From positions 1 through 34,812 of the forward strand of contig JBGCFR010000067.1 of NCBI GenBank assembly GCA_045107045.1: 34,812 nucleotides of DNA, written 5' to 3'. This DNA comes from Putridiphycobacter sp045107045 (GTDB taxonomy: Bacteria; Bacteroidota; Bacteroidia; Flavobacteriales_D; Crocinitomicaceae). A program made the position numbers and the translations under genes. This document shows, piece by piece, positions 32,803-34,812 of the stretch. Within the stretch, counting starts at the first letter, position 1. Each line of letters begins with the position of its first letter. The notes beneath the pieces are model-generated. The model saw nothing but the letters and a program-made list of their open reading frames with translations. It was not told the DNA's origin and made no database searches.

Positions 32803-34044
32803 ATGTACCAACATACCGTAAAAAACCGATTTTTAAAATATGTAACTATTGACACAACTGCTGATCCTAACTCAACTACTTTTCCAAGTAGTATGAAGCA
32901 AAAAGATTTAGCAAAAGTATTAGTTCAAGAGCTTCATGCCATGGGCATTAATAATGCGGAAATGGACGAATGGGGTTATGTTTATGCTAGTATTGATAGC
33001 AATTCAGCTAAAAAAGACATTCCTAAAATATGTTTTTGTGCGCATATGGATACTGCACCTGACTGCAGTGGAACAAATGTTAAACCGATTTTACATGAAA
33101 AATGGGATGGATCTGACATTACTTTACCAGATGACCATACCCAAATTGTTTCAAAGGATAAACATAAATATTTGAAGGAAAAGATTGGAGATGATTTAAT
33201 AACTGCAAGTGGTCTGACACTTTTAGGTGCTGATGACAAAGCTGGTGTGGCTTGCATTATGGATTATGCACACTTTGTAATGACAAACCTGGACTATAAC
33301 CATGGGGATATTAAGATTTTGTTTACTCCAGACGAAGAGGTTGGCAGAGGAGTTGACCATATTGACATGGACAGGCTTGGTGCTGACTATGGTTATACAC
33401 TTGATGGAGGAGCATTAGGATCGATTGAAGATGAAAGCTTTTCGGCAGATGCAGTGACTATAGAAATTAATGGTGTGAGTGCACATCCAGGATATGCAAA
33501 AAACAAATTGGTCAATGCACTAAAAGTAGCCAGTGATTTTATTGATCAATTACCAAAAGATAGTTGGAGCCCTGAAACTACTGAAAATAGAGAAGGATTT
33601 GTCCATCCTGTATCTATTGATGGAATTATGGAAAAAGCAACTTTAAAGTTTATTATTCGTGATCACATTACTGCAAAGCTTGAAGAATATGAGAACAGAT
33701 TGGAATCTATACTAAATGAAACTGTAGCAAAATACAAAGGTGTAACAGCTAGTTTTACTGTAGCAGAACAATACAGAAATATGAAGGAAGTGATTCAAAC
33801 TGTTCCATTTGTAACTGATTATGCTATTGAAGCTATGAAACGAGCTAATATTACGCCAAAACCAGTCATTATTAGAGGTGGAACTGACGGCTCAAGATTG
33901 TCGTTTATGGGCTTACCTTGTCCAAATTTATTTACTGGTGAAATGGCCATTCACTCAAAACATGAATACGTTTCAGTTCAAGATATGGAAAAAGCAGTTA
34001 GAACTATGGTAGAAATTATTTCTATTTGGGAGGAAAAAGCTTAA
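32803..34044 (+). CDS. pepT: Peptidase T (tripeptide aminopeptidase)
   Basis: Cytoplasmic di-zinc aminopeptidase of the M20B family that removes the N-terminal residue from tripeptides. The 413 residues are the normal length. Metal and catalytic motifs are CAHMDTAPDCSG (His and catalytic Asp), LLGADDKAGVA (bridging Asp), FTPDEEVGRGVDHID (catalytic Glu and metal Glu), YTLDGGALGSIEDE, and the C-terminal AIHSKHEYVS histidine. RGGTDGSRLSFMGLPCPN is also typical of PepT. It has its own promoter. A TruA-family gene follows 9 bp downstream in the same reading frame. Confidence 0.95.
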   Translation: MYQHTVKNRFLKYVTIDTTADPNSTTFPSSMKQKDLAKVLVQELHAMGINNAEMDEWGYVYASIDSNSAKKDIPKICFCAHMDTAPDCSGTNVKPILHEKWDGSDITLPDDHTQIVSKDKHKYLKEKIGDDLITASGLTLLGADDKAGVACIMDYAHFVMTNLDYNHGDIKILFTPDEEVGRGVDHIDMDRLGADYGYTLDGGALGSIEDESFSADAVTIEINGVSAHPGYAKNKLVNALKVASDFIDQLPKDSWSPETTENREGFVHPVSIDGIMEKATLKFIIRDHITAKLEEYENRLESILNETVAKYKGVTASFTVAEQYRNMKEVIQTVPFVTDYAIEAMKRANITPKPVIIRGGTDGSRLSFMGLPCPNLFTGEMAIHSKHEYVSVQDMEKAVRTMVEIISIWEEKA

Positions 34045-34053
34045 TACAATAGC

Positions 34054-34812
34054 TTGACAAAGTCCTATCTCATATATATCCAATTCCTGGGTTTTCGCTA
34101 TTCGGGATGGATGTGGCAACCTAATGTTAAAACTGTACAAGGGATGGTTGACAAAACCATTGAATTTATGTTTCCCGATTCTGAATTTAAAACATTTGGA
34201 ACTGGACGGACGGATGCCCGTGTCTCAGCCAATAAGTTTGGTTTTCAATTACAGATTGATGTTGAATTAGCAGTTGACTTTATTGACCAATTTAACACCA
34301 ATTTACCAAGTGATATCAAAGCCTTAAGTTTTGGACCCGTTGAAGAAGATTTTAATCCACTCAAAAAAAATGGTTTAAAGTATTATTTGTACTTGTTTTC
34401 ATTTGGCGAAAAAGCACATCCCTTTTCAGCTAACATGGTTTATAATCAATTGGGAGATCTAGACATTGAATTGATGCAAAAAGGGACCAAATTATTTGAA
34501 GGTGAGCATGATTTTAGAAAATACTGTACCAAACCAAGTGAAAACACTCAATTTATAAGAACAATTTCTACTTGCGAGATTAATCAAACACTCCCCTACC
34601 GAGCCAACTTTTTTCCCGAAAATTTATGGGCATTTCACATCAAATCTGAAGGTTTTATGCGGTATCAAATTCGCCTAATTATGGGGCAGCTATTAGCACT
34701 TGGGCGAAGTGAAATGACTTTAAGTGACATTCAGGACTCTCTGCAACCAACAAATAATAAACCCATGAGATTTAATGCCCCAGGGTCTGGATTGATTTTA
34801 CAGGATATTGAA
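34054..34812 (+). CDS. TruA-family tRNA pseudouridine synthase-like protein, cut by right edge
   Basis: The frame stays open from the peptidase T stop to the window end, at least 253 codons. The first residues YLIYIQFLGFRYSGWMWQPN and VKTVQGMVDKTIE match the TruA N-terminus. The catalytic motif reads FGTGRTDARVSA, with the aspartate and arginine of GRTDA kept but the usual GVHA changed to RVSA. Later parts are EGEHDFRKYC and GFMRYQIRLIMGQLLALG. There is no ATG near the start; TTG at 34054 is the best choice and matches the family's beginning. The changes suggest a paralog of housekeeping TruA, so tRNA positions 38-40 may not be its target. Confidence 0.75.
   Translation, partial: MTKSYLIYIQFLGFRYSGWMWQPNVKTVQGMVDKTIEFMFPDSEFKTFGTGRTDARVSANKFGFQLQIDVELAVDFIDQFNTNLPSDIKALSFGPVEEDFNPLKKNGLKYYLYLFSFGEKAHPFSANMVYNQLGDLDIELMQKGTKLFEGEHDFRKYCTKPSENTQFIRTISTCEINQTLPYRANFFPENLWAFHIKSEGFMRYQIRLIMGQLLALGRSEMTLSDIQDSLQPTNNKPMRFNAPGSGLILQDIE

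Noticed and set aside
1..34812. CRISPR array, tRNA, rRNA or complete insertion sequence
   Set aside because: No regularly spaced repeats, no cloverleaf-like or rRNA stretches, and no transposase gene were found on reading both strands.

Overview
The window looks like the chromosome of a low-GC member of the Bacteroidota, probably a free-living, possibly marine one. The evidence is the AT-rich sequence, many promoters with the phylum's -7 box TAnnTTTG, DUF4296 and DUF6249 family proteins, a bacillithiol deacetylase (BshB1), a TPR-ribH pair, a split methylmalonyl-CoA mutase, a carboxypeptidase-like-domain TonB receptor, and a dihydroorotase with the QVH form of the metal motif. No rRNA, tRNA or CRISPR array was seen.

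1-2.2 kb is an accessory edge. It holds a tyrosine recombinase, a palindrome-rich block after its stop codon, a gene of unknown function that appears frameshifted and runs off the left end, and, on the other side of the recombinase, a perfect 36-bp palindrome followed by a small zinc-ribbon protein gene. It resembles the start of an integrase-linked gene cassette array, but this is inference.

2.2-6.8 kb: a Na+/proline symporter (putP) diverges from a two-gene operon of cysteine dioxygenase plus a PLP decarboxylase, which together would make hypotaurine from cysteine. A stand-alone copy of the domain normally found N-terminal to some RluA pseudouridine synthases follows on the other strand.

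6.9-8.7 kb: a redox-flavoured module on the minus strand. It encodes an exported TlpA thioredoxin, an ECF sigma factor, and a membrane protein that joins a short anti-sigma-like cytoplasmic segment to a periplasmic thioredoxin-like domain with unusual cysteines. I rate this the most interesting gene system here.

8.9-15.5 kb: a TetR-regulated RND efflux operon (tetR, tolC-like, membrane fusion protein, RND pump) with a strong palindromic operator candidate. 15.6-19.0 kb: TPR protein and ribH on the minus strand, then a GT-C type glycosyltransferase and bshB1 on the plus strand.

19.0-24.6 kb: a second sigma-factor triad (DUF6249 protein, ECF sigma, small membrane protein), a TonB-dependent receptor behind a DtxR-like box, a membrane protein with a TfoX-N-like gene, and a secreted protein of unknown function. 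24.6-30.3 kb: methylmalonyl-CoA mutase subunits, a 55-codon membrane ORF, a tandem universal stress protein and an EamA transporter.

30.3-34.8 kb: a secreted coiled-coil protein, a DUF4296 lipoprotein overlapping dihydroorotase, peptidase T, and a TruA-family gene cut by the right end. Most of the window from 2.2 kb onward is ordinary chromosomal housekeeping and transport.
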